64,000 nucleotides of DNA from Flavihumibacter petaseus NBRC 106054 (GTDB taxonomy: Bacteria > Bacteroidota > Bacteroidia > Chitinophagales > Chitinophagaceae). The notes under the pieces were generated by a model, which saw only the letters and a list, made by a program, of their open reading frames with translations, was not told the origin of the DNA and did no database searches. The stretch's first letter is position 1. The number at the start of each line of letters is the position of its first letter. Made by a program: the position numbers and the translations under genes. The stretch spans positions 1,240,001 to 1,304,000 of the forward strand of contig NZ_BBWV01000001.1 of NCBI RefSeq assembly GCF_000974785.1, read 5' to 3'. Positions 18,353 through 27,096 of this stretch are shown here, piece after piece.

Positions 18353-18973
18353 ATGCATCATATTAAACTCCGTATCGCAGCAATGATCGTATGGGGAAGT
18401 CTTATCTTCCTGAGCCTTAACGCCAAAGCCCAGTTGCATGCACCCGCGTCAGTTGCTGCCGAAGCACAGATCGCATTCGACCATTTTCCCGAACTCAAGA
18501 ACGTTCCCGTCACGATCCGCGTGAAACACAGTTATTGTACCGGAAAGACCCGGCCGACCTTCATCAGCTGTTTCCTTCCCAGGAACAAGCGTTCCTACGT
18601 GATCACCATCAGCGACCACACGATCGACACGCTCACCCCACTTTTGTTTGAAAACCTGCCGGAACCTGCAAGAATCGGCCTCATCGGTCACGAAATCAGC
18701 CATGTCGCAGATTTTGTGCAGCAATCCACCGCAAAATCCTGGGCCACCGCTGCAGGTCATCTCTCCCGCCACTATATGGACAGCCTTGAATATCACACCG
18801 ATCTGATCTGCATCCGCCATGGCCTGGGCGCCAATCTTGAAGCATGGAGCAGTTATATCCGTGCGACCATGCACACGCGTTACTGGCGCGGGGCAGATTT
18901 TGTGATAAAAGGAGATGATCACTACGAACGGTACATGAATCCCGATACGATTGAAAGCTATATGACGCCCTAA
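18353..18973 (+). CDS. Secreted putative zinc metallopeptidase (M48-like motif)
   Basis: 206 residues from the ATG at 18353. A TTG four codons upstream is also in frame but would fall at the likely transcription start. The N-terminus is a signal peptide ending in NAKAQ (about residue 27). The protein has HEISH (His113, Glu114, His117) in IGLIGHEISHVADF, followed about 30 residues later by LEYHTD (Glu146, Asp150), the spacing expected for an M48-type Exx(x)D third-ligand segment. A small exported metallopeptidase is inferred. The substrate is unknown and the family assignment is by motif only. Its stop overlaps the end of the opposing small membrane protein by 4 bases. Confidence 0.6.
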   Translation: MHHIKLRIAAMIVWGSLIFLSLNAKAQLHAPASVAAEAQIAFDHFPELKNVPVTIRVKHSYCTGKTRPTFISCFLPRNKRSYVITISDHTIDTLTPLLFENLPEPARIGLIGHEISHVADFVQQSTAKSWATAAGHLSRHYMDSLEYHTDLICIRHGLGANLEAWSSYIRATMHTRYWRGADFVIKGDDHYERYMNPDTIESYMTP

Positions 18974-19305
18974 TGCGCGGCAGTCGCCTGGTGCAGGTTA
19001 TTCACCCCGAACAGGTTGAAAGATACCAGCGCGATCGTGATAAACAGCAGCATCAAAGCTCCCAGGAATGCCAGGTCTGCCACATGTTCGAGGCGGTAGG
19101 AAATCCGCTCACGCGAATTTTTCATGGATAGAAAAGACAGGATGCAACTGGTCATAAACAGCATGGATGCCACACCGGTCACTTCATCTATTATGGTAGA
19201 GGTATTGAACCGCGAGATCTTGATGGAAGTGAGCACCAGCAGGCAAAATCCCAGGAGATTTGCCGAAGTATTTAAAATGTGGGGAGATTTATTATTGTCT
19301 GCCAT
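18970..19305 (-). CDS. Small three-helix membrane protein of unknown function
   Basis: 111 residues with three hydrophobic segments, at about residues 16-27, 40-60 and 75-100, and a charged loop with KNSRERISYRLEH between the second and third. No family was recognised. It converges with the HExxH protein gene (4-bp overlap). A plus-strand intrinsic terminator lies 18 bases upstream of its start codon, which suggests that transcripts from the opposite strand read across the whole gene. Confidence 0.6.
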   Translation of the reverse strand: MADNNKSPHILNTSANLLGFCLLVLTSIKISRFNTSTIIDEVTGVASMLFMTSCILSFLSMKNSRERISYRLEHVADLAFLGALMLLFITIALVSFNLFGVNNLHQATAAH

Positions 19306-19322
19306 AAATCCAGAATAGATGA

Positions 19323-19350
19323 CCCCAGCGGACAGCTGGGGCCATTTTTT
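19323..19350 (+). terminator. Intrinsic terminator, plus-strand orientation
   Basis: CCCCAGC (19323-19329), a 5-base loop and GCTGGGG (19335-19341) form a perfect 7-bp stem followed by a run of six T at 19345-19350. The T run follows the stem only on the plus strand, so it terminates rightward transcription. The nearest rightward gene ends 350 bases earlier at 18973. Confidence 0.7.
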
Positions 19351-19448
19351 CGACCGACCTAATAGATATTACGTACCCGGAAATTAAGGGAAGATTTGCT
19401 TTAGGTTTTCCACAATCGATGAACAGGCAAAAGAAATCGCTGACAGCG

Positions 19449-20021
19449 TTATTCAACCTCCAGATCATACTTCGCCAACAATCCGGCAAGTCCGGAAGCA
19501 GAAAATTTTGCTTTATACAGGTAATTAACTGCAGGATCGATGTTGAATCCGACAGCCTCACGGAAGTCCGTTTTTTCCAGGCGGGTCTGCTCAAATTTGG
19601 CGCCAGTCAGTACAGCCCGCCGCAGGTCCGCACCACCCAGGTCTGCTTCTGTAAAATCAACCTCAACGAGTTGACAGGCAGCCAGGGAAACTTCTTTGAG
19701 CACTCTTTTGTAAAAGGAAGTGAAATTCAGTACACAATCTTCAAATCCGACAGTGAACACAAACGCATTCACCAGGTCAAAGTGGATGCCCAACATCTTG
19801 CAGCCCTTAAACTTCACCTGGTTAAATGTAGTCTTTACCACCCGCGCATTGCTCAGGTCACAATCCTCAAACCGGCAGTTGTTGAACTCCCAGCCGCCCA
19901 GGTCAGCTTTGACCAGTTTGCACCGGATAAAAGAACAACCTTCGAATTCACCTGACGGGCTCTCTTTTGAAGAGAAGTCGATGCCTTCGAAGGTTGCGTT
20001 TTTATAATAGCCTTCGCTCAT
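19449..20021 (-). CDS. Pentapeptide-repeat protein
   Basis: 190 residues. The A(D/N)LxX pentapeptide pattern runs through most of the sequence, with many Cys/Phe-centred repeats: FEGCSFIRCKLVKADL, NNCRFEDCDLSNARV, FKGCKMLGIHF and a clean block VDFTEADLGGADLRRAVLTGAKFEQTRLEKTDF near residues 120-165 (described by position: it contains ADLGGADLRRA). It should fold as a right-handed quadrilateral beta-helix. Relatives include McbG and Qnr, which protect DNA gyrase, but most members have no known role, and resistance should not be assumed. It lies 9 bases after the M1 peptidase stop. Confidence 0.85.
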   Translation of the reverse strand: MSEGYYKNATFEGIDFSSKESPSGEFEGCSFIRCKLVKADLGGWEFNNCRFEDCDLSNARVVKTTFNQVKFKGCKMLGIHFDLVNAFVFTVGFEDCVLNFTSFYKRVLKEVSLAACQLVEVDFTEADLGGADLRRAVLTGAKFEQTRLEKTDFREAVGFNIDPAVNYLYKAKFSASGLAGLLAKYDLEVE

Positions 20022-20030
20022 GAGCGGAAA

Positions 20031-21998
20031 TTAGAAGCCCAGCTTATCGTTCCAGCTGTTGTTGGCCGGGTTGATGTCAGGCATCGTGCCATCAGGATCC
20101 AGTTTGATCTCCTGCACCTTGCTGGTAGAATGATACACAAATTTCCATACGGGTCCACGCTGCCACACTTCCACCGGAAGTTCCACACGGCCTGTTTTAC
20201 CATTTTCTTCCTTCACCTGCACCACTACAGGCATTGGCAGTTGCTCGTTGTTGGTTACCGTGATGATGCTGCCCTGTGCCGGATCATCTTTTACATAAGC
20301 AACTTTACCAACACCCTGGTCAAACTTCCATTTGTTCAGGTACCAGCCGCGCCAGAACCAATCCAGTGTTTCGCCGGAATAGTTCTCGATGCAATGGAAG
20401 AAATCATAAGGTGTAGGATGTTTAAACGCCCACTGATGCACATAGTAACGGAATGCACTGTCGAACCTTTCCGGTCCGAGAACACGTTCCCGCAGCAACT
20501 GCAGTCCGAAGCCGGGCTTCAGATAGGCCAGGATGCCCAGGTTGTTCGGCTGAATGACATCAGGAATATTGAAAATATTTTCAATCTTATCTCCGTAAAA
20601 ATAAGGAGCAAGACGTGTTACATCCATTTTTCCATCCTTGTATTCACCATGATTGAAATCTTCTTCGGCCAGTGTATTGATGAAGGTGTTGAAGCCCTCA
20701 TCCATCCAGGGGAATTTCCTTTCGTTTGAACCCACGATCATCGGGAACCAGTTGTGACCGAATTCGTGGGATGTTACGCCGAAAAGTCCGCCCTTGTTGG
20801 CACGGGAAGAACAAAATACAATACCAGGATATTCCATTCCACCAACAATACCGGCCACATTGGTGGCAACCGGGTAGCTGAAGGGATACAAGTATTTAGA
20901 GTAGAATTCGATGGAACCTTTTACATATTCCGTAGAGCGGTTCCAGGCAGTGTCAGTAGCGGATTCAACCGGGTACACGGACATTGCCAGTGCTTTCTTT
21001 CCCTGGGGAAGATTCATGCGGGCAGCATCCCACACAAATGCCTTGGAAGAAGCCCAGGCGACATCGCGCGTGTTGATGCATTTAAACTTCCAGGTGAGGG
21101 TGCTTTTTCCAGCGGGACGGCTGGAGGCATCGGTCACTTCTGCAGCGCTGCGCAGGATCACTGTCTTGTCACTTGCACTGGCTGCTTTATAGCGCTTCAG
21201 TTGCTCAGCAGTAAGTACTTCCTGGGGATTCAGCAATTCGCCGGAACCCACTACGATATGGCTCGCCGGAACAGTAACTGCATATTCGATATCACCATAT
21301 TCCAGGTAGAACTCTCCCTGCCCGAGGTAAGGCAGTGTGTTCCATCCCTGAACGTTATCATATACGCAAAGGCGGGGGAACCATTGTGCTACTTCATAGA
21401 TCCAACCATTTTTGGTATTCAGGCGACCCATACGATCTGTACCATATTCCGGGATAGTGAAGCTGAAATCGATGCTGAAAGTCACTTTACCGCCTTTCGC
21501 CTTCAGCGCCACCGGCAGATCAACGCGCATGCGGGAATCGGTGATGGTCTGCTTCAGAACGGTGGACTTACCCGCCTGCTGCAACTTTACGTCGCCGATT
21601 GAATAACCACCGTCAAAAGCATTGCGGTTCGCCCAGCGGCCACCGCCGATTGCCGTTACGGCAACACCGCGGCTTTTATCATTATAAATGTTCTGATCGA
21701 GTTGCAGCCAGAGAAAGGTCAGCGGCTGGGGACTGTTATTGGTATAGGTAACATCTACCTTGCCTTTGATGCCGTGGGTCTGATCATCCATCGTCACCGC
21801 GATCTTGTAGTCTGCACGGTTCTGCCAGTAATCAGGGCCGGGAGTACCATCTGCAGCACGGACATTATCGCCGAGTTGCGGGTAGAAAATCGGAGCAAAA
21901 GCCTCATGGGGATCGAAATTAACGCTGTCTTTTGTCTGGGCACGGGTAACACCTACCGATGCCATAACCACAGCAAGCAATACATATAAACGCTTCAT
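20031..21998 (-). CDS. Exported M1-family zinc metallopeptidase
   Basis: 655 residues from the ATG at 21998, which opens the signal peptide [21 protein letters not shown]. An ATG eight codons upstream would add MSLTQFTH and coincides with the probable transcription start. M1 marks: [11 protein letters not shown] (substrate-binding GxMEN-like loop), [27 protein letters not shown] region with the HExxH zinc ligands and the second Glu 18 residues on, and the C-terminal domain with [16 protein letters not shown]. It cleaves N-terminal amino acids from peptides in the periplasm or outside the cell. The GMEY variant in place of GAMEN suggests a divergent M1 clade common in Bacteroidota. Confidence 0.88.
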   Translation of the reverse strand: MKRLYVLLAVVMASVGVTRAQTKDSVNFDPHEAFAPIFYPQLGDNVRAADGTPGPDYWQNRADYKIAVTMDDQTHGIKGKVDVTYTNNSPQPLTFLWLQLDQNIYNDKSRGVAVTAIGGGRWANRNAFDGGYSIGDVKLQQAGKSTVLKQTITDSRMRVDLPVALKAKGGKVTFSIDFSFTIPEYGTDRMGRLNTKNGWIYEVAQWFPRLCVYDNVQGWNTLPYLGQGEFYLEYGDIEYAVTVPASHIVVGSGELLNPQEVLTAEQLKRYKAASASDKTVILRSAAEVTDASSRPAGKSTLTWKFKCINTRDVAWASSKAFVWDAARMNLPQGKKALAMSVYPVESATDTAWNRSTEYVKGSIEFYSKYLYPFSYPVATNVAGIVGGMEYPGIVFCSSRANKGGLFGVTSHEFGHNWFPMIVGSNERKFPWMDEGFNTFINTLAEEDFNHGEYKDGKMDVTRLAPYFYGDKIENIFNIPDVIQPNNLGILAYLKPGFGLQLLRERVLGPERFDSAFRYYVHQWAFKHPTPYDFFHCIENYSGETLDWFWRGWYLNKWKFDQGVGKVAYVKDDPAQGSIITVTNNEQLPMPVVVQVKEENGKTGRVELPVEVWQRGPVWKFVYHSTSKVQEIKLDPDGTMPDINPANNSWNDKLGF

Positions 21999-22019
21999 GT
22001 GTGTGAATTGGGTGAGGGA

Positions 22020-22054
22020 CAAATATAACCATCAACGGGTTTTCTCCTTCAAAA
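22020..22054 (-). promoter_or_regulatory. Putative promoter of the M1 peptidase gene
   Basis: On the minus strand, a TTTTG (22054-22050) is followed after a 22-base spacer by TATATTTG (22027-22020), a perfect -7 match. The ATG at 21998 is 21 bases beyond. The promoter overlaps the 3' end of the ankyrin-repeat gene. Confidence 0.5.
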
Positions 22055-22790
22055 AGGCAGCTACTTTAACTTGCCGATTACCAAAAGCCAGGTCAGTGGC
22101 AGTATGGCCATCTTCATTTTTCAGGTCCTTCCTTGCACCATTCGACACCAGGAACTTTACCACGTCCAGGTGACCATACCGGGCAGCCTCGCCCAGTGCA
22201 AAATTGCCCTTCCTGTCCTGTACATTGACATCCGCGCCACCGTCAGCGAGCACCTTCACAATCTCTATAAATCCCTTACCAGCAGCAAGTTCCAGCGGTG
22301 TTGTGCCGTCATCCGCCGCAACATTCACCCCCGCACCCTGCGCCAGGTAGTATTGTACAAGATCAAGGTGACCCCGCCTTGCTGCAATATGCAATACGGT
22401 ATATCCCTGCAGGTATTGTTGTTTGATATCGGCGCCATTATCCACCAGCATCCGGACAATATCGGCATGCCCTTCCTGGGTGGCGATCTCGACAAGATAA
22501 ATTTTACCCTTGTCGGCGAGGAACGGCCTTTTGACACTGGCGCCCTTCCGGATCAAAAGATTCACGCTTTTGGCATCGTCATTCCAGACAGCATTCCAAA
22601 GTGGAAACTGGCCTTTACTGTCATATCCGTTCGGATCGGCACCATTCACCAGCATTTTTTCCATGAGGGCGTAATCCCTGGCCTCAACAGCATCCACCAG
22701 CGTCTGAGCAGAAACCGTCGCTGCGGGAAACATGAATAATACCCAAAGCAATATTGCTATTACCCCTCCTGCCGGCAAAAATCTTTTCAT
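22032..22790 (-). CDS. Exported ankyrin-repeat protein
   Basis: 252 residues from the ATG at 22790, which begins the signal peptide MKRFLPAGGVIAILLWVLF and ends near VSAQ. An in-frame ATG at 22832 adds 14 residues ahead of the signal peptide. About six ankyrin repeats fill the mature protein: GADPNGYDSKGQFPLWNAV, KGASVKRP, GHADIVRMLVDNGADI, YTVLHIAARRGHLDLVQYYLAQGAGV, GTTPLELAAGKGFIEIVKVLADGGADV and ALGEAARYGHLDVVKFLVSNGAR, each given as a fragment. A periplasmic protein-binding role is inferred. TATCTTCC at 22814-22807 on the minus strand may be its -7 element. Confidence 0.85.
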   Translation of the reverse strand: MKRFLPAGGVIAILLWVLFMFPAATVSAQTLVDAVEARDYALMEKMLVNGADPNGYDSKGQFPLWNAVWNDDAKSVNLLIRKGASVKRPFLADKGKIYLVEIATQEGHADIVRMLVDNGADIKQQYLQGYTVLHIAARRGHLDLVQYYLAQGAGVNVAADDGTTPLELAAGKGFIEIVKVLADGGADVNVQDRKGNFALGEAARYGHLDVVKFLVSNGARKDLKNEDGHTATDLAFGNRQVKVAAFLKEKTR

Positions 22791-22861
22791 CAGGTCGATT
22801 TGGCGAGGAAGATAGTAATATTGAGGAAGCACCCTGATTGATCTGATCGTATTTTAAATTC

Positions 22862-25495
22862 ATGAATATTATGCTCCGCTCTCTTCTGCACGTAGCTTCA
22901 TTACTTTGCACCACCTCACTGCTGTTCACAAACACTGCATCTGCCCAGTCAGCATCTGCCCAATCTACATCATCGCAGTCAGCTGCTGCATCGTCAACCG
23001 GCAATACACCAGTCAGCGAACAGCAGGTTCATATATTCAAAAGCGGATTGGTCGGCAATTTCCCCAACCGCTACGGAAGAGAAGCCGTATATACTGATGA
23101 GCTCGCCTGGCGTCTTTATAATGGCACGCTGGCAAAACCCGTTGCGGGCGATACCGTTGGAAGAACTGAAAAAGGCCTGCCGATCTTCTGGCAACCTGTG
23201 GAAGCAGACAGTACCGGCCGACTGCGATTGGCTCGCACCCGTTCCGGTGGCGCACCCGCCGGTCCCGGTGTTCAGGCTGGAAACCTGCGCGGTGGCCTTG
23301 GCGCTGCGGGTGGATACACCTACCTCACCTACGACGCCCCTGCAGCCACCACGGCGCTGCTCACCTGCAAAGGCAACAGCGCGGTGTATGTGAATGGTGA
23401 ACTGCACGCCGGTGATCCTTACAGCATGGGATTCCTGCATATTCCTGTTCAGCTCAGGAAGGGACTGAATGAATTTTACCTCCGGGGGATGTCCACCTCT
23501 GCAAGCCTGAGCTTCAGCAAAAAAGCAGTCGCCCTTGCTACCGATGATCCCACCCTCCCCTTTGTAGTGCCTGGATTGCAGGGCGCAACACAACAGGGTG
23601 CCATCGTGGTGATCAACAGTTCTTCAAAACCCATCGCACAACTGCGGCTTACCGCTACACTCGAAGGGCAGACCGTTGAAACCACTATCTCTGGTATACC
23701 GGCCATGAGCAGCCGAAAAGTAACTTTCCGTTTCGACGGCAGCAAGGTGAGCGCCAAAGGGAAATACAATTGCGTTCTACAGCTGCGCCAGGGCAGCAAG
23801 AGCAACAAGGGCAGTAAGGACAACAACCTGCTCGACGAAGCCATCGTATCCATCGAAGCCTCCGACCCCGGCGCTCCCTATACCAGCACTTTCGAATCAG
23901 GCATCGATGGCAGCCTCCAATATTATGCCGTCAATCCTGCAGGAGGCACCGCCAACACCAGCTTTGCTACCCAACCCAATCAAGCCCTCTTCTTTTCAGT
24001 GCATGGTGCCGGTGTAGAAGCCATCAACCAGGCTCGTGCCTACAAGGCAAAAGACTGGGGTACGCTCGTTGCCCCCACCAACAGAAGGCCCCGCGGATTC
24101 AACTGGGAAGACTGGGGTCGCCTCGATGCGCTTGAAGTTTTGTCCATCGCACGCCATCGCTACCAACCCGATCCGGCACGCAACTACCTCACGGGCCACA
24201 GCATGGGTGGTCACGGCACCTGGTTCCTCGGCGCTACCTACCCCGACCAATGGGCAGCCATTGCACCCTGTGCAGGATATCCTACCCTCAAAGGATACGG
24301 TTCTGCTGACGGTCTCGTACCTGACAGCAGCAATAATCCGCTGGAGCAAACCCTGCTCCGTGCAGGCAACCAGAGTGATGTAATCAAACTCGCCCGCAAC
24401 TATCAGCCCCTGGGTGTCTACATCTTTCATGGAGACGCCGATCAGACAGTTTCCGTCAACTATGCCCGCCAGATGCGCCAGCTCCTTGGTGGATTCCAGG
24501 CTGACCTCAGCTACTATGAATATCCCGGTGGCAGTCACTGGTTCAGTGATGAGAGCGTGGACTGGAAACCCATTTTTGACTTCTTCCGCTGGCATAAACA
24601 ACTGCCCGATAGCGGCGTGAACAAAATCGAATTCAGTACCGCCAACCCCGGTATCAGCAGCCGCTTCCGCTGGGCTTCGATCGTTCAGCAACATCAACCC
24701 CTGCAATACAGCAGCATCAACCTGGTGCGCAACAAAAAAGGAAATGCCATCACCGGTAAGACCACCAACGTCGCCACCCTGCAACTGGCTCTTGACGAAT
24801 TCACAGCAGGCACCAATCTCTCGATCACCCTCGACAGCCTGCCTGCAGTTACATACACCACCCACAGCAATTCCGACAGCATTGTCCTAACCAAAACCGG
24901 CAATCGCTGGACCATCGGTACGTATCCAGCAGCAACCGACAAAAACCCTAACCGCAACGGCACCTTCAAAGATGCTTTCCGCAACCAGATGGTATTCGTT
25001 TACGGCACCACCGGAACAAAAGAAGAAAATGCCTGGGCCTACGAGAAAGCGCGCTATGATGCAGAGACCTGGTATTACAGGGGAAATGGCGCTGTCGACA
25101 TTATCGCCGACAAAGCCTACGACACCATCCGTTACAAAGACCGCGGCGTGATCCTTTTTGGCAACCGGAACAGCAACACCGCCTGGAAGCAGCTCCTGGG
25201 CGACTGCCCTATCCAGGTATCCCGCAATGAAGTAAGCATCGGTCAGCAACGCTGGCAGGGCGATTCACTGGCTGCCTATTTTGTATGGCCTATCCGCAAC
25301 AGCAAAACAGCTTCCGTGGCAGTGATCACCGGCACCGGCATCAAAGGCATGCAAGTCGCTATGGCCAACCAGTACTTCGCCGGCGCGAGTGGCTTCCCGG
25401 ACTATATGCTCTTCACCTACGACATGCTGACCAAAGGCGCGGGTGGGTTGCTCGCAGCGGGCTTCTACAATAATTCGTTTAAAATCGTGCAGTGA
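22862..25495 (+). CDS. Large secreted alpha/beta-hydrolase (prolyl-oligopeptidase/esterase type)
   Basis: 877 residues. A signal peptide ends near TASAQ (about residue 29) and is followed by a low-complexity Ser/Ala/Gln stretch (30-45). Residues 60-330 look like beta-sandwich domains (a NEFYLRGMST region and a GQTVETTISGIPA region). The hydrolase fold follows from about 360: GHSMGGHGTW with nucleophile Ser447, GDADQTV with a candidate Asp, and GGSHWFSDES with a candidate His. The remaining ~250 residues form another beta-rich region. Enzymes of this layout are esterases or peptidases acting on polymers; the substrate cannot be named. The start could be 22862 or the second ATG at 22871. A strong intrinsic terminator follows 58 bases after the stop. 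Confidence 0.75.
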   Translation: MNIMLRSLLHVASLLCTTSLLFTNTASAQSASAQSTSSQSAAASSTGNTPVSEQQVHIFKSGLVGNFPNRYGREAVYTDELAWRLYNGTLAKPVAGDTVGRTEKGLPIFWQPVEADSTGRLRLARTRSGGAPAGPGVQAGNLRGGLGAAGGYTYLTYDAPAATTALLTCKGNSAVYVNGELHAGDPYSMGFLHIPVQLRKGLNEFYLRGMSTSASLSFSKKAVALATDDPTLPFVVPGLQGATQQGAIVVINSSSKPIAQLRLTATLEGQTVETTISGIPAMSSRKVTFRFDGSKVSAKGKYNCVLQLRQGSKSNKGSKDNNLLDEAIVSIEASDPGAPYTSTFESGIDGSLQYYAVNPAGGTANTSFATQPNQALFFSVHGAGVEAINQARAYKAKDWGTLVAPTNRRPRGFNWEDWGRLDALEVLSIARHRYQPDPARNYLTGHSMGGHGTWFLGATYPDQWAAIAPCAGYPTLKGYGSADGLVPDSSNNPLEQTLLRAGNQSDVIKLARNYQPLGVYIFHGDADQTVSVNYARQMRQLLGGFQADLSYYEYPGGSHWFSDESVDWKPIFDFFRWHKQLPDSGVNKIEFSTANPGISSRFRWASIVQQHQPLQYSSINLVRNKKGNAITGKTTNVATLQLALDEFTAGTNLSITLDSLPAVTYTTHSNSDSIVLTKTGNRWTIGTYPAATDKNPNRNGTFKDAFRNQMVFVYGTTGTKEENAWAYEKARYDAETWYYRGNGAVDIIADKAYDTIRYKDRGVILFGNRNSNTAWKQLLGDCPIQVSRNEVSIGQQRWQGDSLAAYFVWPIRNSKTASVAVITGTGIKGMQVAMANQYFAGASGFPDYMLFTYDMLTKGAGGLLAAGFYNNSFKIVQ

Positions 25496-25553
25496 GTTTA
25501 GCACCTTAAGTAGCATTAGCACGCAGAGATAGTTTCAGTTATACCGAATTTAA

Positions 25554-25585
25554 GGCGCGGCAATTTTTTGTCGCGCCATTTTTTT
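25554..25585 (+). terminator. Intrinsic terminator after the alpha/beta-hydrolase gene
   Basis: A 10-bp stem (25554-25563 with 25568-25577, one G-T pair) with a TTTT loop is followed by A and a run of seven or more T. It lies 58 bases after the hydrolase stop in the right orientation. Confidence 0.8.
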
Positions 25586-25712
25586 GCTTAGCCCGGTCAC
25601 CGGTGTCGCCCAGCAATGAAGGCCCGGGCGATTTACATCCTGCATGTTTTCGCTATTGGATTTTACTGATCGGTGAAGGCGCTGCGCTTTTCACGCAGGT
25701 GTATCTTTTTCT

Positions 25713-25744
25713 CGCAAAGCACGCTAAGGTGCAAAGCCGCAAAG
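25713..25744 (+). repeat. 32-bp inverted repeat, left copy
   Basis: The 32 bases contain three GCAAAG units (CGCAAAG, TGCAAAG, CGCAAAG) separated by CACGCTAAGG and CC. They are a perfect reverse complement of 26049-26080, and the match continues imperfectly into the flanks (TTTT on the outer side). Similar CGCAAAG-rich dispersed repeats are known from Bacteroidota genomes. Confidence 0.85.
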
Positions 25745-25967
25745 AAGAATTGAATATTTGTTTTTCAGGAATGCAATTGTAATTGAACTATAGTTTGCAA
25801 GGTGAAATAACCGGAAAGACAAACTGGTTGCCGTGTAAAGGAAATTACCGAAGGACTAACACTGAATTCAATTGCGTACTATCACAAATCACTGCACACT
25901 CCGTTTATGCATCTGCCCGAATCTTTTTCAATCGATATCCACACCAAAATGCTGCAATTGCGGTCTT

Positions 25968-25982
25968 CCAGCCGCAGGCTGG
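25968..25982. repeat. Short hairpin between the 32-bp repeats
   Basis: CCAGCC, a GCA loop and GGCTGG form a perfect 6-bp stem. The rest of the 655-base gap between 25496 and 26150 holds the terminator, the two 32-bp repeats and no convincing gene; a 74-codon frame at 25783-26007 has no start signal or protein-like composition. Confidence 0.4.
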
Positions 25983-26048
25983 CCTTCTTTCACACTTATA
26001 TCATTAATACAGCTGCCATCATTCAACACCTAAATACCGTAATACTTC

Positions 26049-26080
26049 CTTTGCGGCTTTGCACCTTAGCGTGCTTTGCG
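26049..26080 (-). repeat. 32-bp inverted repeat, right copy
   Basis: Perfect reverse complement of 25713-25744, 304 bases away. It begins CTTTGCGG and ends GCTTTGCG on the plus strand. Together the pair could fold into a long stem, or mark the ends of a small non-autonomous element. Confidence 0.85.
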
Positions 26081-26150
26081 TGAAAATAAACTGCGTGATA
26101 TACTGATCAAACATCACCCCGAACGAAATCCAAAATAGCGTGATATGAAA

Positions 26151-26966
26151 TCAAATGAGTGTATTATCCCGCAGATAACTCAACACCAGGTCAGCGTTCT
26201 GCTCACCCACTATTGTACAAAGCGTCTCTGCGAGCTTCTGATCTATGCGCGAGCGATCACTCCTCGAAAACTTCGCGAGCAAAAAGTCAATGATGCCCAG
26301 CTCCTTCACATAGATAATGCGATCCTTCCAATCCAGCAGCGAGCGGGAAAGCCCGTTCAGTGCTTCCAGGTAACGCGCATACAAAATGCCTTGTGCATAT
26401 AGATACAGCTCGATGAACTTCTTCCGGTTGCTGAAAGTATTGGGACTGCCGTAGCGGTAATCGGAGAACCCTTTCAGGAACACACTCATGAACTGCAGCC
26501 GGAAACTACGGTCCACATCGGTCTTCACTTTGAACGAGAGAAACTCGATCTTGTCGAGCGCCTCCCGCTTCTGCTTCTCCCGCCAGCTGTCATTTCCCTC
26601 GCGGGATCCGATTTCAGCAAGCATTGTTGCAAAAGGAAGGTCGCGTTCCATGAAACGCTGGATCAGGTAATCATTCAACACCTGGGGATAGGAGTTGAAA
26701 GGAGATACGTTGAAAAGATATAACTCGTCGTCAAAGCGATATCGTCTTTCGAGTGGAATGGCATTCCTGCGCTCCTTTTCAAACAGGCTGATGAGCGTAT
26801 TTGTGCCTTCCTGTTTCAATAAGAAATGCAGCTCCGGATCAAAGGAAGGATAGGAATACGGGATACATCCGAAATGTTCATCAAAGAAGATCAGTTTCTC
26901 TTTGTACTTTTTCAGTAAGCTGAAATCCGCATGCAAACCCCGCACCTGTTCCGCTGTATATTCCAT
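26151..26966 (-). CDS. Cytosolic protein of unknown function
   Basis: 271 residues from the ATG at 26966; another ATG four codons upstream (26978) is equally readable and would suit a leaderless transcript. No signal peptide, membrane segment or known motif was recognised. The sequence is charged and mostly helical, with acidic and aromatic patches (YSYPSFDPELHFLL, RRYRFDDELYLFNVSPFNSYP) and a basic helix near the middle (WREKQKREALDKIEFL). It is flanked by the inverted-repeat gap and by the divergent TonB receptor gene. No functional link is suggested by the neighbours. Confidence 0.6.
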   Translation of the reverse strand: MEYTAEQVRGLHADFSLLKKYKEKLIFFDEHFGCIPYSYPSFDPELHFLLKQEGTNTLISLFEKERRNAIPLERRYRFDDELYLFNVSPFNSYPQVLNDYLIQRFMERDLPFATMLAEIGSREGNDSWREKQKREALDKIEFLSFKVKTDVDRSFRLQFMSVFLKGFSDYRYGSPNTFSNRKKFIELYLYAQGILYARYLEALNGLSRSLLDWKDRIIYVKELGIIDFLLAKFSRSDRSRIDQKLAETLCTIVGEQNADLVLSYLRDNTLI

Positions 26967-26987
26967 CGTGATGATCATAATCCGTTA

Positions 26988-26995
26988 CAAATCTA
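26988..26995 (-). promoter_or_regulatory. Putative -7 element of the unknown cytosolic protein gene
   Basis: Minus-strand TAGATTTG is a perfect match to TAnnTTTG. It ends 9 bases before the ATG at 26978 and 21 before the ATG at 26966. Confidence 0.45.
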
Positions 26996-27069
26996 GCCGT
27001 TGAATATTTGTTATACCCCTGTTAACGATTGGATAACCTACACATAACAATGCGGTAATAACGGCCTTC

Positions 27070-27077
27070 TAGTTTTG
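27070..27077 (+). promoter_or_regulatory. Putative -7 element of the TonB-dependent receptor gene
   Basis: TAGTTTTG is a perfect -7 match, 19 bases before the GTG start at 27097. No -33 TTG is seen at the usual spacing. Confidence 0.45.
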
Positions 27078-27096
27078 GGGTCCTAAAAACAAACTT

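Noticed and set aside
19449-20021. Pentapeptide-repeat protein as a Qnr-type quinolone resistance gene
   Set aside because: The fold is shared by many proteins, and nothing in the sequence or neighbours shows gyrase protection.
20754-21602. 282-codon plus-strand frame
   Set aside because: Lies wholly opposite the M1 peptidase gene, whose motifs are clear; no protein-like features of its own.
23996-24865. 289-codon minus-strand frame
   Set aside because: Opposite the alpha/beta-hydrolase catalytic domain; no recognisable motif or start signal.
25783-26007. 74-codon frame between the 32-bp inverted repeats, as a possible passenger gene
   Set aside because: Begins with a non-ATG codon, has no promoter or protein-family character, and cannot be supported as coding.
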